From: Candidatus Saccharimonadota bacterium
Lineage (GTDB): Bacteria; Eremiobacterota; Xenobia; Xenobiales; Xenobiaceae
NCBI GenBank assembly: GCA_004554425.1
Contig: SFMI01000014.1
Coordinates: forward strand, 1-23,738
Reading direction: 5' to 3'
Length of the DNA: 23,738 nucleotides
Shown piece by piece: positions 7,825 to 16,280 of the stretch. Every line of letters starts with the position of its first letter. The first letter of the stretch is position 1. A program made the position numbers and the translations under genes. Below the pieces are notes generated by a model. The model had not been told where the DNA came from. It did no database searches and saw nothing but the letters and a program-made list of their open reading frames with translations.

Positions 7825-9195
7825 CTAAATATAGATGTGCATATGGCCGCCGGTTTTGTAAGTGCTGTCGTTGACGTATTCGTTATAGGTTTTGAAGCCG
7901 ACAGATTGAGCTAAACTCTCTAAAACGTAAGATTCTTTAGCGCTTATGCCATCGACGCCACAGTCGATAGCGCGTCCATCAGGATGGGCTTGTGAAGAAT
8001 GCTTGCCTTCAGTGGTGCACGAAACCCAGAAAGGTTGCCCGGGCCAACGTTTGTGCACGAGTGTTTTTAGCTTATTAAAGCAAGCTGCCGTTTCATTCCT
8101 GACATCATGAGAAGTGCCGTCATCATCGACTATATGCGTCCAACCATTGGGATTTTTAACGCTGGGCTTGCCGTTGCCTGATTTTTTAGCCTTTTCGTCT
8201 TTGGGGTCGTCTGCTTTTAGCTCATTTCTGGCTACAGTAAGCGAGACAGTCCAACCGCTGGAGTTTATGGTGTGTTTGGCTTCCGATACAGTATAGATGC
8301 CGGATAATAAACCAAAACCGCTTAAATTAAGCTGAACACCGGCTACGTAATAATGCTGACCGATTAGTTTGAGAGTTCCGTTGACTTGTCTCTCATTGCG
8401 AGCGGTTAAAGCAGCTTTGGCCAGTGCCTTGGCTTGTTCAGCATTTTCCACCCGTCGAGTGATAATAAGCTCGTCTCCAGTTTTAAGGCCTTTAGCTTGT
8501 TCGGTATGGCAAATAAACTTTTTGCTCGCCGGATCCCAGCTGCGTACAGTACAAGCTTTGTACACTTTGGAGGTTTTGTCTGTAAAGCTATACTCATAAC
8601 AGTGCTGGGGAGTAATTTCCAACGAGGAGCTATCTTTTTTGACTTTATCCTTCTTGCAGAAAATTAACTGTTTGTTTTTTACAGCAAAGTAATAGCCAAA
8701 ATCTTTGGCTAATTTTTCCAAGAAGGCATAATCGCTGACGTCTTTTTGAGTGCGGCGTTTAACAGTTATTGACTCAATCTCACCTTGTACTTTTAAGCCA
8801 TGAGATTCGGCTATTTGCTGCACGATCTGTTTAAGAGTCTTCTTTTCAAAAGTCGCGTTCTTATTTGTGTTTAGATCTTCAGATACTACCCCGGATATAG
8901 CACCAATTTCTATTATGTCGGGTTTTCCTTTTATGGTAATTGTATCAATAAAACACTTGGCTTTTATGGTTTTCTCCCCGGCGTAGCCAAACTCTAAAGA
9001 CAGTTCATCTGTTTTAATAGGATACCAATCACCACGCCATTTGCTTTTGCTATCATCGAGAGTTAGCTTTATAGAATCTTGAGCGCCTAAACCGTCCGTA
9101 TAGTCGATCTGAGTAATAAATTCAGACAGCGTGGTGGTTACATCTTTTTGGCCGAATTTAAGTTTGACTTGGAGAGTGGGAATATCTATAGCCAT
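7825..9195 (-). CDS. D: Tail hub protein D fused to an M15-type peptidase domain
   Basis: The protein is 456 residues. Residues 1-325 fit the P2 late-control gpD/gp27-like tail hub: TLSEFITQIDYTDGLGAQDS, a Trp-rich WRGDWYP segment, a DYAFLEKLAKDFGYYF block and a C-terminal beta region. A Lys/Asp/Gly-rich linker (326-350) leads to a second domain of about 105 residues with the M15 (VanY/D-Ala-D-Ala carboxypeptidase) zinc motif H404-x-x-G-x-A-x-D411 and a closing G-H451-M-H453. Plain gpD ends about where the linker starts. I infer that the enzyme is carried at the tail tip to open peptidoglycan during DNA entry. It overlaps gpX by 10 nt. Confidence 0.9.
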   Translation of the reverse strand: MAIDIPTLQVKLKFGQKDVTTTLSEFITQIDYTDGLGAQDSIKLTLDDSKSKWRGDWYPIKTDELSLEFGYAGEKTIKAKCFIDTITIKGKPDIIEIGAISGVVSEDLNTNKNATFEKKTLKQIVQQIAESHGLKVQGEIESITVKRRTQKDVSDYAFLEKLAKDFGYYFAVKNKQLIFCKKDKVKKDSSSLEITPQHCYEYSFTDKTSKVYKACTVRSWDPASKKFICHTEQAKGLKTGDELIITRRVENAEQAKALAKAALTARNERQVNGTLKLIGQHYYVAGVQLNLSGFGLLSGIYTVSEAKHTINSSGWTVSLTVARNELKADDPKDEKAKKSGNGKPSVKNPNGWTHIVDDDGTSHDVRNETAACFNKLKTLVHKRWPGQPFWVSCTTEGKHSSQAHPDGRAIDCGVDGISAKESYVLESLAQSVGFKTYNEYVNDSTYKTGGHMHIYI

Positions 9196-9428
9196 GGCGG
9201 TAAATCTCCTTTGTCTTGAGCGTCGAGTTCGTCTTCTTGCAAAATGGGGATCTGGATAATCGTTCCCGCAGGCAAAGTCGAAGTAATGGGAATGTAAGGA
9301 TTGGCGCGTATTATCGGTTCATAGAGCGTGGGTATACCGTAAAATTTATAAGCTATCTGATCCCAGCGCTCGTCATCTATGGTTTTATATTCCAGATACT
9401 CTGAAGTGGCAGAATATTCGTCAGCCAT
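9186..9428 (-). CDS. X: Tail protein X (P2 gpX-like, LysM-type)
   Basis: This 80-residue protein has the compact tail-X/LysM pattern: DERWDQIAYKFYGI, then YEPIIRANPYIPITSTLPAGTII-like turn and IPILQ. Members sit at the tail hub and may contact peptidoglycan or the tube end. It overlaps U by 8 nt and D by 10 nt, which matches the P2 order U-X-D. Confidence 0.92.
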   Translation of the reverse strand: MADEYSATSEYLEYKTIDDERWDQIAYKFYGIPTLYEPIIRANPYIPITSTLPAGTIIQIPILQEDELDAQDKGDLPPWL

Positions 9429-9978
9429 TTTGACGCACTATCTCCTTTGCTGTAGTCGCTTTTTTAGTGTTTTTTTTACCTGAGGTTTTGGGCGCAGATG
9501 AGCTGGGAGTTTTCTTTTGGGCTTTGGCCGTAGTGCTTTTCTTGGCGTCTTTTACTGCTGGGGCTTTCTTTTTGGCTACTTTCTCTTGCGGAGGCACATA
9601 CTCGACAAGAGAAAGCCTTATCTCTGCTTCCAACATGTTCCCTTGATTGTCGGTACGCTTGTAGATAAGCTCAAAAGACTTAATTAAATAGTTACCGAAG
9701 TTGGCGCCGCTGGTCAAAAAAAAGGGATAAGCCTTTTGCTCCTTGGCCATATTTTCCAGCTCAACATATTTGGCCAAAACATCATGGAAGTGCCAGTGTA
9801 AATGAATAGTTAAAGAACTTATTTGCCTAGCATTTTGGCCGGTAAGCTGGTAGGTACTTTTGCGTCCTACTAGCTTTTGCTCGGCATAGTTCCACTCGTC
9901 TTTGTAGGAGAGTTCGCCAAGCATGTATACGTCTAAAATAAAGTTACCAAAGAAGGCGTAGTTGTCGGTTGAAATCAT
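9421..9978 (-). CDS. U: Tail protein U (P2 gpU-like) with a Lys-rich C-terminal tail
   Basis: The protein is 185 residues. Residues 1-130 fit gpU of P2-type tails: a short start, YKDEWNYAEQKLVGRKSTYQ, LTIHLHWHF and PFFLTSGANFGNYLIKSFEL. gpU acts at the end of the tail tube. Residues 131-185 are an unusual low-complexity Lys/Ala/Thr/Ser tail with about 15 lysines, like histone H1 tails, and are not part of the usual family length of roughly 130-160 residues. Start and stop overlap T and X by 4 and 8 nt. Confidence 0.87.
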   Translation of the reverse strand: MISTDNYAFFGNFILDVYMLGELSYKDEWNYAEQKLVGRKSTYQLTGQNARQISSLTIHLHWHFHDVLAKYVELENMAKEQKAYPFFLTSGANFGNYLIKSFELIYKRTDNQGNMLEAEIRLSLVEYVPPQEKVAKKKAPAVKDAKKSTTAKAQKKTPSSSAPKTSGKKNTKKATTAKEIVRQNG

Positions 9979-12839
9979 GCAAAACTCACTCTCTCACGTC
10001 CAGCCATTTCCGAATCGATAATGGCCATCAGTTGGGATGGATGGCGACGTAACTCAGCAAGAACCGCAGCCACAGCTTCTTCACCGCCGCCGTTCATATT
10101 GATAACCGGCGCATAACTGACGCTGACGTTATTCTTGGCAGAATTTACCGCCGCTGAAGTCTGTGAAACGGTATTTAATGGCGATTCAAGCTTATTTGAA
10201 GCCACATTGATAGCTTTTTCTACTGGATCGGTTTTTATGGATGAAGCGATAGTCTCGCCAAACTTGATGCGATTGAGGTCGCGCAAAGGGCCGCGCTTGG
10301 CTGGGCTGAAGGGGAAAAAGTCACGAATATCTTGAGCCAACTTGCCAACCGTATCAGTAACAGCGCTATATTTAGACTTAATGCCATCAACTATACTATT
10401 GATAATATTTTGGCCAGCAGTAAATAAGCGCTCACCTAAACTGGCAATGGTGTTGTAAATAGTTGTGCAAACGTTGGAGAAAGTTGTGGAAATTTTATCC
10501 CAAGTGCTTCCCAAGAACTTAGTAAGATCGTCCCAAACTAAGTATAAAGCGGTGCCCATATCGCGCCAGAATTGCTTCCAGCCTAAGCTCATCGAGTCCA
10601 AATCAGACAATAAACCGCCATCAACAAAATAGGCTGTAGCTGTACCTAACAATTGGCCAAACTCCGCAACCTTTGCTATTGCGTCACCAATATCGCCAAC
10701 GATTCCAAAGCCTGCTACTGAAGCTAGTAAGTTGCCGATTTTTTCTCCAACTGAATCTAAAAAGGGCATATCTTCTGAGGGAGTTAAAAGCCAGTCAAAC
10801 CAAGATTTTAATTGGTTGATAGCCGGTTGCATCTGGGCTATCAGCTGAGGGAATCTCTTGCCAAAGCTATCCATAAAGCCGCGCCCGATGCCCTTAAAAA
10901 GCGTTGTCAGCGGCTTCCAGTATTTAATAACCAGCAAAGCGACCAGTCCTATAGCCAATAGCCAAGCATTAGCTGTAGCCAACATCCTTAGCGCACCGCT
11001 AACTCCATTTATTGTAAGGTGGAGCTTCTTAAAAGCTTCGATAGCTTGCATAGCTCCAGCGGTTACAGTCATGGAAACCCCTAAGCCGGTTAAAGCTACG
11101 CCTATGCTGCCGACAATGCGCAGAATTTTTGTTGCCTTGTCTATGTAGTCGTCAATTTCCTTGGCATTTTGGGGATCGTCAATCCAAGCATTTATCTGAT
11201 CGAGCTTATCACAGACCTTATCTAATAAATCGGGAAGCTTAAAATGTTCGGTCAATTTCGTGCCGATGAGCTGCACTGCGGTCTCAGTTTGACCGCCAAA
11301 GGTCTCCCACTTCATGGCCGTGGTGTTCATAATGGTAGAAATCTTCTCTTGCATGGACTTCTGAGCGCCCATCTCTTGAGTGACTTCTTTAAAGCCCTTA
11401 TGGCCACGCTGAATAATAGCTTGCATAGCGCGACCGCCAACGTCGCCAAAAAGCATACTGACAACATTAAGTTGGTCTTGATCGTTGAAAGCTTTAAGCT
11501 TGTCCAACTGTTTAACCATATTGTCAAGACCCTTAAAGGAGCCTTTGGCGTCGAAGAAGTCCAAAGTAATACCTTGATCGCGCATTATCTTGCGGTACTT
11601 CCCAAATTTCTTGGAATAAAGCACTTTTTCTACGCTTGACATGCGCTGGAGAGCTTGAGCCATGCCAGTACCGGCCATAGAAGCCTCGATACCGCTTTTA
11701 GAAAGCATACCGATTATAGCGGCCACTTCTTTAGGAGCGTCTTTTTTGCCTTGGCCGACAATCTTTAGAGATTGAAGCGAAGGGGCTACGTATTTGAAAG
11801 TCTCAAAAAGCTGATCTTCGGTTAAACCGGTAGCGCCTTTTACACGTTGCAATACGTCTACAACCTCGGAAGCTTTGTCGGCGCTGATGCCTAAGGATTC
11901 AGCGAACTTGGCAACCATAATGGCTGAGGATTGAAAGTCTCGGCCGCAGAGTGTGGCAAATTGTGCCGTGGCTTCACCTAAGCCGCCCAGAATAGTCTGG
12001 ACATTGACGCCTTGCTGACGGAGCTCGGTAAACATCTCCATCATGTCTTTGGTGGAGCCAGGTAAAGCCACACCTAAACTTTGAGCTTTTTTCTGTAGCT
12101 CGCGCATTTGTGCTGCCGATTGAGCAGCGTTTCCGGTTAAAGTATTGGCCAAAGCAGCTTTGGAAGTATCCAGTTCCATAGCCGCTTTTACAGCATAAGC
12201 TGCGCCACCGGCGACAGTGCCCACCACGCCGGTTAGGGCTGCTCCCATGGTAGTTAGATGGCCTCCCACTTCGCTCAAAGCGTCGCTAAGTTCCCCGAAC
12301 GGCTTGTTCATCTTTTCAACACTATCTTGAGCATGGTTAAAAACAGAACTTAGACGATCTGCATTGTCGGCAGCTTGTTGCAAATTAGGATGCAACGTCC
12401 CTAAATTAGTGTTGAGATTGTTGACGCCATTAGACATCCTCTCAGAAGCTCTATTTACCTTAAGGGCAGCTTGAGCCAGCAGCAACAAAATAGAAGCAGA
12501 AGAGCCTATTTTGGGTTCAACTTTAGCTAAGGCTTTATTGAGTTCGCGGAAGCCTTTGCTCAGTAAAGGAACCGTTTTTCTTAGCTTCTTAAAAACTTTG
12601 TCTGTGCGATCAGCAGCTCTGTTAACAGCAGGAAGCTTTCCCGCCAAAGTTATTACCGCTTTCCGCATAGAATTAAAGCTTGTGCCTAAGGGATTGGCGG
12701 CGGCTGTCATCTCTTTGAAGGTATTTTCCAGCGGACTGCTGGCATTTTTTACCGCTTCTAAAGCCGCGCTAATTTTCCCCAGCTTACTGCTGAGATCGTC
12801 TACTAAGCTTATAGTAACTTTCGTATTAAGATCTGACAT
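9975..12839 (-). CDS. T: Tail tape measure protein (P2 gpT-like)
   Basis: This 954-residue protein is the longest in the window and sits directly after E/E', the usual place. The first 190 residues are helical and charged. A small-residue hydrophobic stretch lies at about 193-220, followed by the TP901-type core (AMELDTSKAALANTLTG, then KSGIEASMAGTGMAQALQRM). Two more hydrophobic segments lie near 570-600 and 625-645. The protein sets tail length and is ejected ahead of the DNA; the hydrophobic parts may enter the inner membrane. If the usual rough rule of 1.5 angstrom per residue holds, the tail is about 140 nm. AAAGGAGG lies upstream of the ATG. Confidence 0.93.
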   Translation of the reverse strand: MSDLNTKVTISLVDDLSSKLGKISAALEAVKNASSPLENTFKEMTAAANPLGTSFNSMRKAVITLAGKLPAVNRAADRTDKVFKKLRKTVPLLSKGFRELNKALAKVEPKIGSSASILLLLAQAALKVNRASERMSNGVNNLNTNLGTLHPNLQQAADNADRLSSVFNHAQDSVEKMNKPFGELSDALSEVGGHLTTMGAALTGVVGTVAGGAAYAVKAAMELDTSKAALANTLTGNAAQSAAQMRELQKKAQSLGVALPGSTKDMMEMFTELRQQGVNVQTILGGLGEATAQFATLCGRDFQSSAIMVAKFAESLGISADKASEVVDVLQRVKGATGLTEDQLFETFKYVAPSLQSLKIVGQGKKDAPKEVAAIIGMLSKSGIEASMAGTGMAQALQRMSSVEKVLYSKKFGKYRKIMRDQGITLDFFDAKGSFKGLDNMVKQLDKLKAFNDQDQLNVVSMLFGDVGGRAMQAIIQRGHKGFKEVTQEMGAQKSMQEKISTIMNTTAMKWETFGGQTETAVQLIGTKLTEHFKLPDLLDKVCDKLDQINAWIDDPQNAKEIDDYIDKATKILRIVGSIGVALTGLGVSMTVTAGAMQAIEAFKKLHLTINGVSGALRMLATANAWLLAIGLVALLVIKYWKPLTTLFKGIGRGFMDSFGKRFPQLIAQMQPAINQLKSWFDWLLTPSEDMPFLDSVGEKIGNLLASVAGFGIVGDIGDAIAKVAEFGQLLGTATAYFVDGGLLSDLDSMSLGWKQFWRDMGTALYLVWDDLTKFLGSTWDKISTTFSNVCTTIYNTIASLGERLFTAGQNIINSIVDGIKSKYSAVTDTVGKLAQDIRDFFPFSPAKRGPLRDLNRIKFGETIASSIKTDPVEKAINVASNKLESPLNTVSQTSAAVNSAKNNVSVSYAPVINMNGGGEEAVAAVLAELRRHPSQLMAIIDSEMAGRERVSFA

Positions 12840-12854
12840 GAGCCGCCTCCTTTC

Positions 12855-13261
12855 CTATTTTTTGTCGGGAACTGTATTAAGCTTTTCCCAAAGCAGTAGC
12901 GCTTGCTCTGTCCAATAATTGAGCTCATCTACAGTTAATTCATCAAGCACATTTAATGGCCAGTGCGTCACGTACGACAACATTAAGAATCCTGTGCTGT
13001 CGTACTTTGGAAGTTTTTTGCTTGAGCTCCCATTATTTCCAAATAGTCGCTAGCAGGCATTACATCAAGCATATCCATGGTTAACGGTTTGCCGTTTACA
13101 GTAGTAGAACGCAAAGCTGCCGCTTCGGATAAATCTACTTGAGAGGCCTTGCCTCCGTACATGCTCAAAATCGAGCGCATATCGATACCGTACAATTGAT
13201 GAACAACGACTGTACCGCAAGTCAGATTCAGTGTTTCTAAAGATACCAGCTCTTTTTTCAT
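12855..13261 (-). CDS. E': Tail assembly chaperone E+E' made by -1 frameshift
   Basis: The product reads the E frame for 83 residues, slips -1 at A AAA AAC (13019-13013) and continues for 52 residues from 13013 to the TAG at 12857-12855, for a 135-residue protein. The added part is continuous with no stop and contains THWPLNVLDELTVDELNYW, the typical pattern of the P2 E' (GpE) family. In P2 the E+E' fusion is made by a -1 frameshift and is needed for tail assembly around the tape measure. The E' frame has no good start of its own (only an internal ATG without a clear ribosome site), which supports frameshifting. It ends 15 nt before the tape-measure ATG. Confidence 0.85.
12972..13019 (-). promoter_or_regulatory. 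Programmed -1 frameshift signal: slippery heptamer plus stem-loop
   Basis: The heptamer A AAA AAC (13019-13013) is in the correct phase (X XXY YYZ) in the E frame. After a 7-nt spacer comes an 8-bp perfect stem, GTACGACA (13005-12998) with TGTCGTAC (12979-12972), whose 18-nt loop holds the E stop codon (12985-12983). Slippery site, spacer length and downstream stem are the standard parts of a bacterial -1 frameshift signal. Confidence 0.85.
12983..13261 (-). CDS. E: Tail assembly chaperone E (P2 gpE/Mu gp41-like)
   Basis: This 92-residue protein, MKKELVSLETLNLTCGTVVV onward, has the length and position of the unshifted tail chaperone between the tube and tape-measure genes. It contains NGKPLTMDMLDVMPASDYLE, a pattern common in the phage tail assembly chaperone family. 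The start ATG has AGGAG 10 nt upstream. The last nine residues after the slippery site are replaced in the frameshifted form. Confidence 0.87.
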   Translation of the reverse strand: MKKELVSLETLNLTCGTVVVHQLYGIDMRSILSMYGGKASQVDLSEAAALRSTTVNGKPLTMDMLDVMPASDYLEIMGAQAKNFQSTTAQDS

Positions 13262-13273
13262 TATGTTAAACTC

Positions 13274-13918
13274 CTAACCTAAATTGGCAAAAATAGCCGC
13301 AAATACATCAGAACCGCCGACATTAAACTTGTTGCCCATAACGTCATACTCGTAAACAGTATTGCCGTTGATGGTCAGCTTGCCATAATCGGCTTTGAAG
13401 GTTGATTCAAACGAAGTAGCTTTGCCTTGCTCGAAAGAGGGATCGGTGTTGTCGGAGCATCTTCCATGAATATCGACAACTACAGGAGCAGAGATCACTG
13501 TGCCATCAGTCAAGTAAGTTTCTTGGCTGGCACGAATTTGCAAGCGGCATACAGCAAGCGGATTAAAAAGGCACGGAGCTAAATCGCGATAGATGCTTGT
13601 CCACTTAATTTTTACTTCCGGCTGTTCAAAGCCATCGAATAAGTTAAGGTTGGAAAGCAAGCCTAAAGCTTTGAATTCACCAAACTTAGGTTTAGGGGCT
13701 GCCAATCCGGTAACGGTTTCAGCCATGCCCAACAATGCTCCTGAGTTCAAGTAGACCTTAGCGTTACTTATCTTGGCGATATTGATGCCGGAAAGATTGA
13801 GGACGCTGCTCGCTTTACTACCAATAGCGTTACCAATAGCATTGCCTATAGCTGTGCCTAATATTCCCCCGGCGACGGTGCCAAGTGTAGAACCAAGAGT
13901 AGAAGAAACTATGCTCAT
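13274..13918 (-). CDS. FII: Major tail tube protein (P2 FII-like) with a Gly/Ala N-terminal extension
   Basis: The protein is 214 residues. Residues from about 48 onward fit the P2 FII tube family: ISNAKVYLNSGALLGMAETV, then a long beta-rich core (VVVDIHGRCSD, KADYGKLTINGNTVYEYDVM). The first 46 residues are unusual for the family, a Gly/Ala/Ile-rich repetitive stretch (GTVAGGILGTAIGNAIGNAIG) with glycine-zipper spacing. The start is supported by AAGGAG upstream of ATG 13918, and no better internal start exists before the core. It follows the sheath gene by 12 nt, as in P2. Confidence 0.88.
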   Translation of the reverse strand: MSIVSSTLGSTLGTVAGGILGTAIGNAIGNAIGSKASSVLNLSGINIAKISNAKVYLNSGALLGMAETVTGLAAPKPKFGEFKALGLLSNLNLFDGFEQPEVKIKWTSIYRDLAPCLFNPLAVCRLQIRASQETYLTDGTVISAPVVVDIHGRCSDNTDPSFEQGKATSFESTFKADYGKLTINGNTVYEYDVMGNKFNVGGSDVFAAIFANLG

Positions 13919-13930
13919 ACAAATAACTCC

Positions 13931-15385
13931 TTAAGAACCGTAGTATTTGTTAGTAAGAACGACTTTATTAGTAATGCGTTCTAAAGCAGCCGGAGGCGTA
14001 AACTCATAATAAACAACTAAGCGCCCATCGGCCAAACTCTCTGCCGTGTTATCCTCGGAAGAGGCATAGCAAGTACCGCCAATAATCGCCCCTCTGGCTT
14101 CCAATTTGCGCAAGTAGCTGGAGCCAAGACTAATGATGTCGGAAATAATGGCAGAATTTAACGGTCTATCGATAAATTGAGCCATATTCTGCTCCAACGT
14201 GTCTTCAATCATGTCAGCCACACGGCGGCAAGTAATGAAAGTAGTTATACCTGAAATACCGGGGAAGTTTGCCAAGCGGTTGCCGTACGATTTATAGCCA
14301 GTGCCATAGTCATTGAGAATTGAAGTTATACCTTTTTCGTTAAGGCGATTAACTTCGCAATTAGGATCACTATAGCGAGAGGTGAGCTTCCTTTCTACGC
14401 CGGTAATTCCGGAAATAGAGCGGTTGGAAGGAGAGAACCAATAGCCATCATCGCGATCAGTTTGAGCAATTAAACCGGCCATAACCGAACTATAAGGGCA
14501 TAACTGATCCGCGTCGGTTTCCTGGTCGTAGCGCTTGACGTGGGGATACAATAAATAAGCTCTCTCGGAAGTAGTTTGCCAGTCAAAAGTGCCTTCTGCA
14601 CCTCTGGCAGTAATACAATCAGTAACAGAAACTCCAACAGGAGCATCAATTAAACAAATAGCACGTAACTTTTCAGCTATGGTAAGCATAGCTTCACGTA
14701 CTCCGTTTTGCTCACTCCAACCAGGGCAGATAAGAATTTTAGGATTAAAGCCATAGAGAGAAAATACATCTTCCAAGGCTTGCAAACCGGTACGCTCACC
14801 TTGTTCGGAAGTCGATCCAATAATGTCGGCAGCAGTAATGTCTTTAACATTATTGTCTGTTTTTATTGTCTCTACATATTTGTAGCTAGCTTTTACTGAA
14901 TCGACTTCAGCCAAAGCGCCTTCGGCGACTTTAGCCACTGCGCCGGTTTCAGCGTCAAAAGTATAGTCGGTATTTAGCTCGTAAATAGTTGCGCCATCGG
15001 CGGAAGTCAACACTAAATTGCTAACTTTTTCTGGATGGGTTACAGTTGCTTTATTATCTTCAGCAAAAGTTAAGACTTCGTCAGTGATAGTTTTCTCAGT
15101 TTCGGTATTTTCTGAAGGTATAAAAACATTAACCACAACGATAGTGCCAGCGCCGTGGGCGTGAATCGCGTCTATAGCGGCAGGAATGCTGTATCCGGAA
15201 GTAAGGCCATGTTCGGCAAAAGTACCGAACTGGGCTGCGTCTGAAGCACTATACACTAATGTAGGCTTATTTATAGGCCCTTTAGGGGCAGTGCCAACAA
15301 GGCCAATAACTGCGCTTTTTACTTCGGTTATAGTTTCGGTGCCAATCTTTATTTCTTGAGTGTCAACACCATGCAAGAAAGCCAT
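13931..15385 (-). CDS. FI: Contractile tail sheath protein (P2 FI-like)
   Basis: The 484-residue protein has the sheath pattern: a start with HGVDTQEI, SAVIGLVGTAPKGP, a mid-chain beta insertion at about 105-175, ICLIDAPVGV, GSNRSISGITG-like (SPSNRSISGITGVER), GITSILNDYGTGYKSYGNRL, and the C-terminal attachment region with RRVADMIEDTLEQNMAQF. It surrounds the tube and contracts to drive it into the cell. GGAGGG lies just upstream of the ATG. Confidence 0.95.
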   Translation of the reverse strand: MAFLHGVDTQEIKIGTETITEVKSAVIGLVGTAPKGPINKPTLVYSASDAAQFGTFAEHGLTSGYSIPAAIDAIHAHGAGTIVVVNVFIPSENTETEKTITDEVLTFAEDNKATVTHPEKVSNLVLTSADGATIYELNTDYTFDAETGAVAKVAEGALAEVDSVKASYKYVETIKTDNNVKDITAADIIGSTSEQGERTGLQALEDVFSLYGFNPKILICPGWSEQNGVREAMLTIAEKLRAICLIDAPVGVSVTDCITARGAEGTFDWQTTSERAYLLYPHVKRYDQETDADQLCPYSSVMAGLIAQTDRDDGYWFSPSNRSISGITGVERKLTSRYSDPNCEVNRLNEKGITSILNDYGTGYKSYGNRLANFPGISGITTFITCRRVADMIEDTLEQNMAQFIDRPLNSAIISDIISLGSSYLRKLEARGAIIGGTCYASSEDNTAESLADGRLVVYYEFTPPAALERITNKVVLTNKYYGS

Positions 15386-15403
15386 TATTCCCTCCGTAAA
15401 TTT

Positions 15404-15847
15404 TTATTCATAATCTGGATCTTGGGCGGTAAAATTAGGTAATTGCTGTAAAGCTAAGGTCTTAATATTGAAAGTTTGGATATAAGTCCAGATGCCGTCA
15501 GTCTCGTCTGAGAATTGCTCGTCAACTTGTTTTACTTGCTCGAGTCCTGGGAGCTTCAAGCCTAAAATCACGTTTCTGATACGTTCCAAAACGTCGTAGC
15601 AACCGCAATGGGTGCGCAAGTTCCTAGTTAAGGAAACGATCATAAAAGTAAGAGTGCGATACTGAGCGGTATAAGCCAGACAATAATCATCACCGAAACT
15701 AGATGAATCGTATTTTACAAGCACCGCTCCTACAGGATGGATAAAGTCATAATCATCAGGCTTATCTGGAAAAGCCTCGACCGATAATTCTGGCAATTCT
15801 TCCTGCAGTTTTTTGAGCAAGGCTTCTTCTACTTGCAATATCTTCAT
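15404..15847 (-). CDS. Mu gp37-like (DUF1834-type) head-tail or tail-terminator protein
   Basis: The 147-residue protein starts MKILQVEEALLKKLQEELPE, followed by a hydrophilic PDKPDDYDF segment and a beta-rich core with ALVKYDSSSF-like pattern, FMIVSLTRNLRTHCG and a VLERIRNVILGLKLPGL helix. This matches the Mu gp37 family, which in this position likely joins or terminates the tail. I prefer ATG 15847, 4 nt after the gp36 stop, over the longer reading to 15961, whose extra 38 residues overlap gp36 and lack the family pattern. A GGGAG lies 13 nt upstream. Confidence 0.78.
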   Translation of the reverse strand: MKILQVEEALLKKLQEELPELSVEAFPDKPDDYDFIHPVGAVLVKYDSSSFGDDYCLAYTAQYRTLTFMIVSLTRNLRTHCGCYDVLERIRNVILGLKLPGLEQVKQVDEQFSDETDGIWTYIQTFNIKTLALQQLPNFTAQDPDYE

Positions 15848-15851
15848 AAAG

Positions 15852-16280
15852 TTAGTACCGCTCCCAGACATCATCAGAAAACATGCGGCTAGATTTGCGT
15901 TTGTTGGAAAGGTATTCCACCGGCTGAGCGGCTTCTTGTTGAGGCGGATGGAATTGGCCAAGCTTGATGTAATCGAGCTCTTTTATGGCTTCCTCGTAGC
16001 GCTTGCGAATATTCTCAATATCTCCCTTATTGCGTCTACTATACAGATAGTAAGCAACAATATCGAGGCATATCCTCTTAAGTAACGGCGTGGGCTTCAA
16101 AGAGCTTAAATCGGAATAACGTCCACCTAAGCGGCCCATAATTACTTCCGAAGCTTCAGCTATAGCCGCTTGACAGCGCTCTTGATTGATGGCTACTGGC
16201 GGCGTATTGTCGTCAGTTAATTGGATGAGGACGCGCTCAGTTAAGTTGTTGGCTAAGTCGGCTATCGTACAAAAAAGCAT
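15852..16280 (-). CDS. Head-tail connector, Mu gp36-like (DUF1320)
   Basis: The 142-residue protein opens CTIADLANNLTERVLIQLTD, the typical DUF1320/Mu gp36 start, followed by an INQERCQAAIAEASEVIMGR helix, LGGRYSDL and LKRICLDIVAYYLYSRR. This is the helix-bundle connector pattern (gp15/gp6-like). ATG 16280 puts the family motif at residue 2; a reading to 16382 adds 34 unrelated residues. GGAAAGG lies about 13 nt upstream. Confidence 0.87.
   Translation of the reverse strand: MLFCTIADLANNLTERVLIQLTDDNTPPVAINQERCQAAIAEASEVIMGRLGGRYSDLSSLKPTPLLKRICLDIVAYYLYSRRNKGDIENIRKRYEEAIKELDYIKLGQFHPPQQEAAQPVEYLSNKRKSSRMFSDDVWERY

Noticed and set aside
8369..8667. Several overlapping open frames on both strands inside gene D
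   Set aside because: The D frame has recognisable hub domains across the whole stretch; the others are short shadows.
15848..15961. Upstream extension of the gp37-like protein
   Set aside because: The extra residues are out-of-frame sequence of gp36 and lack the family pattern, which starts at ATG 15847.
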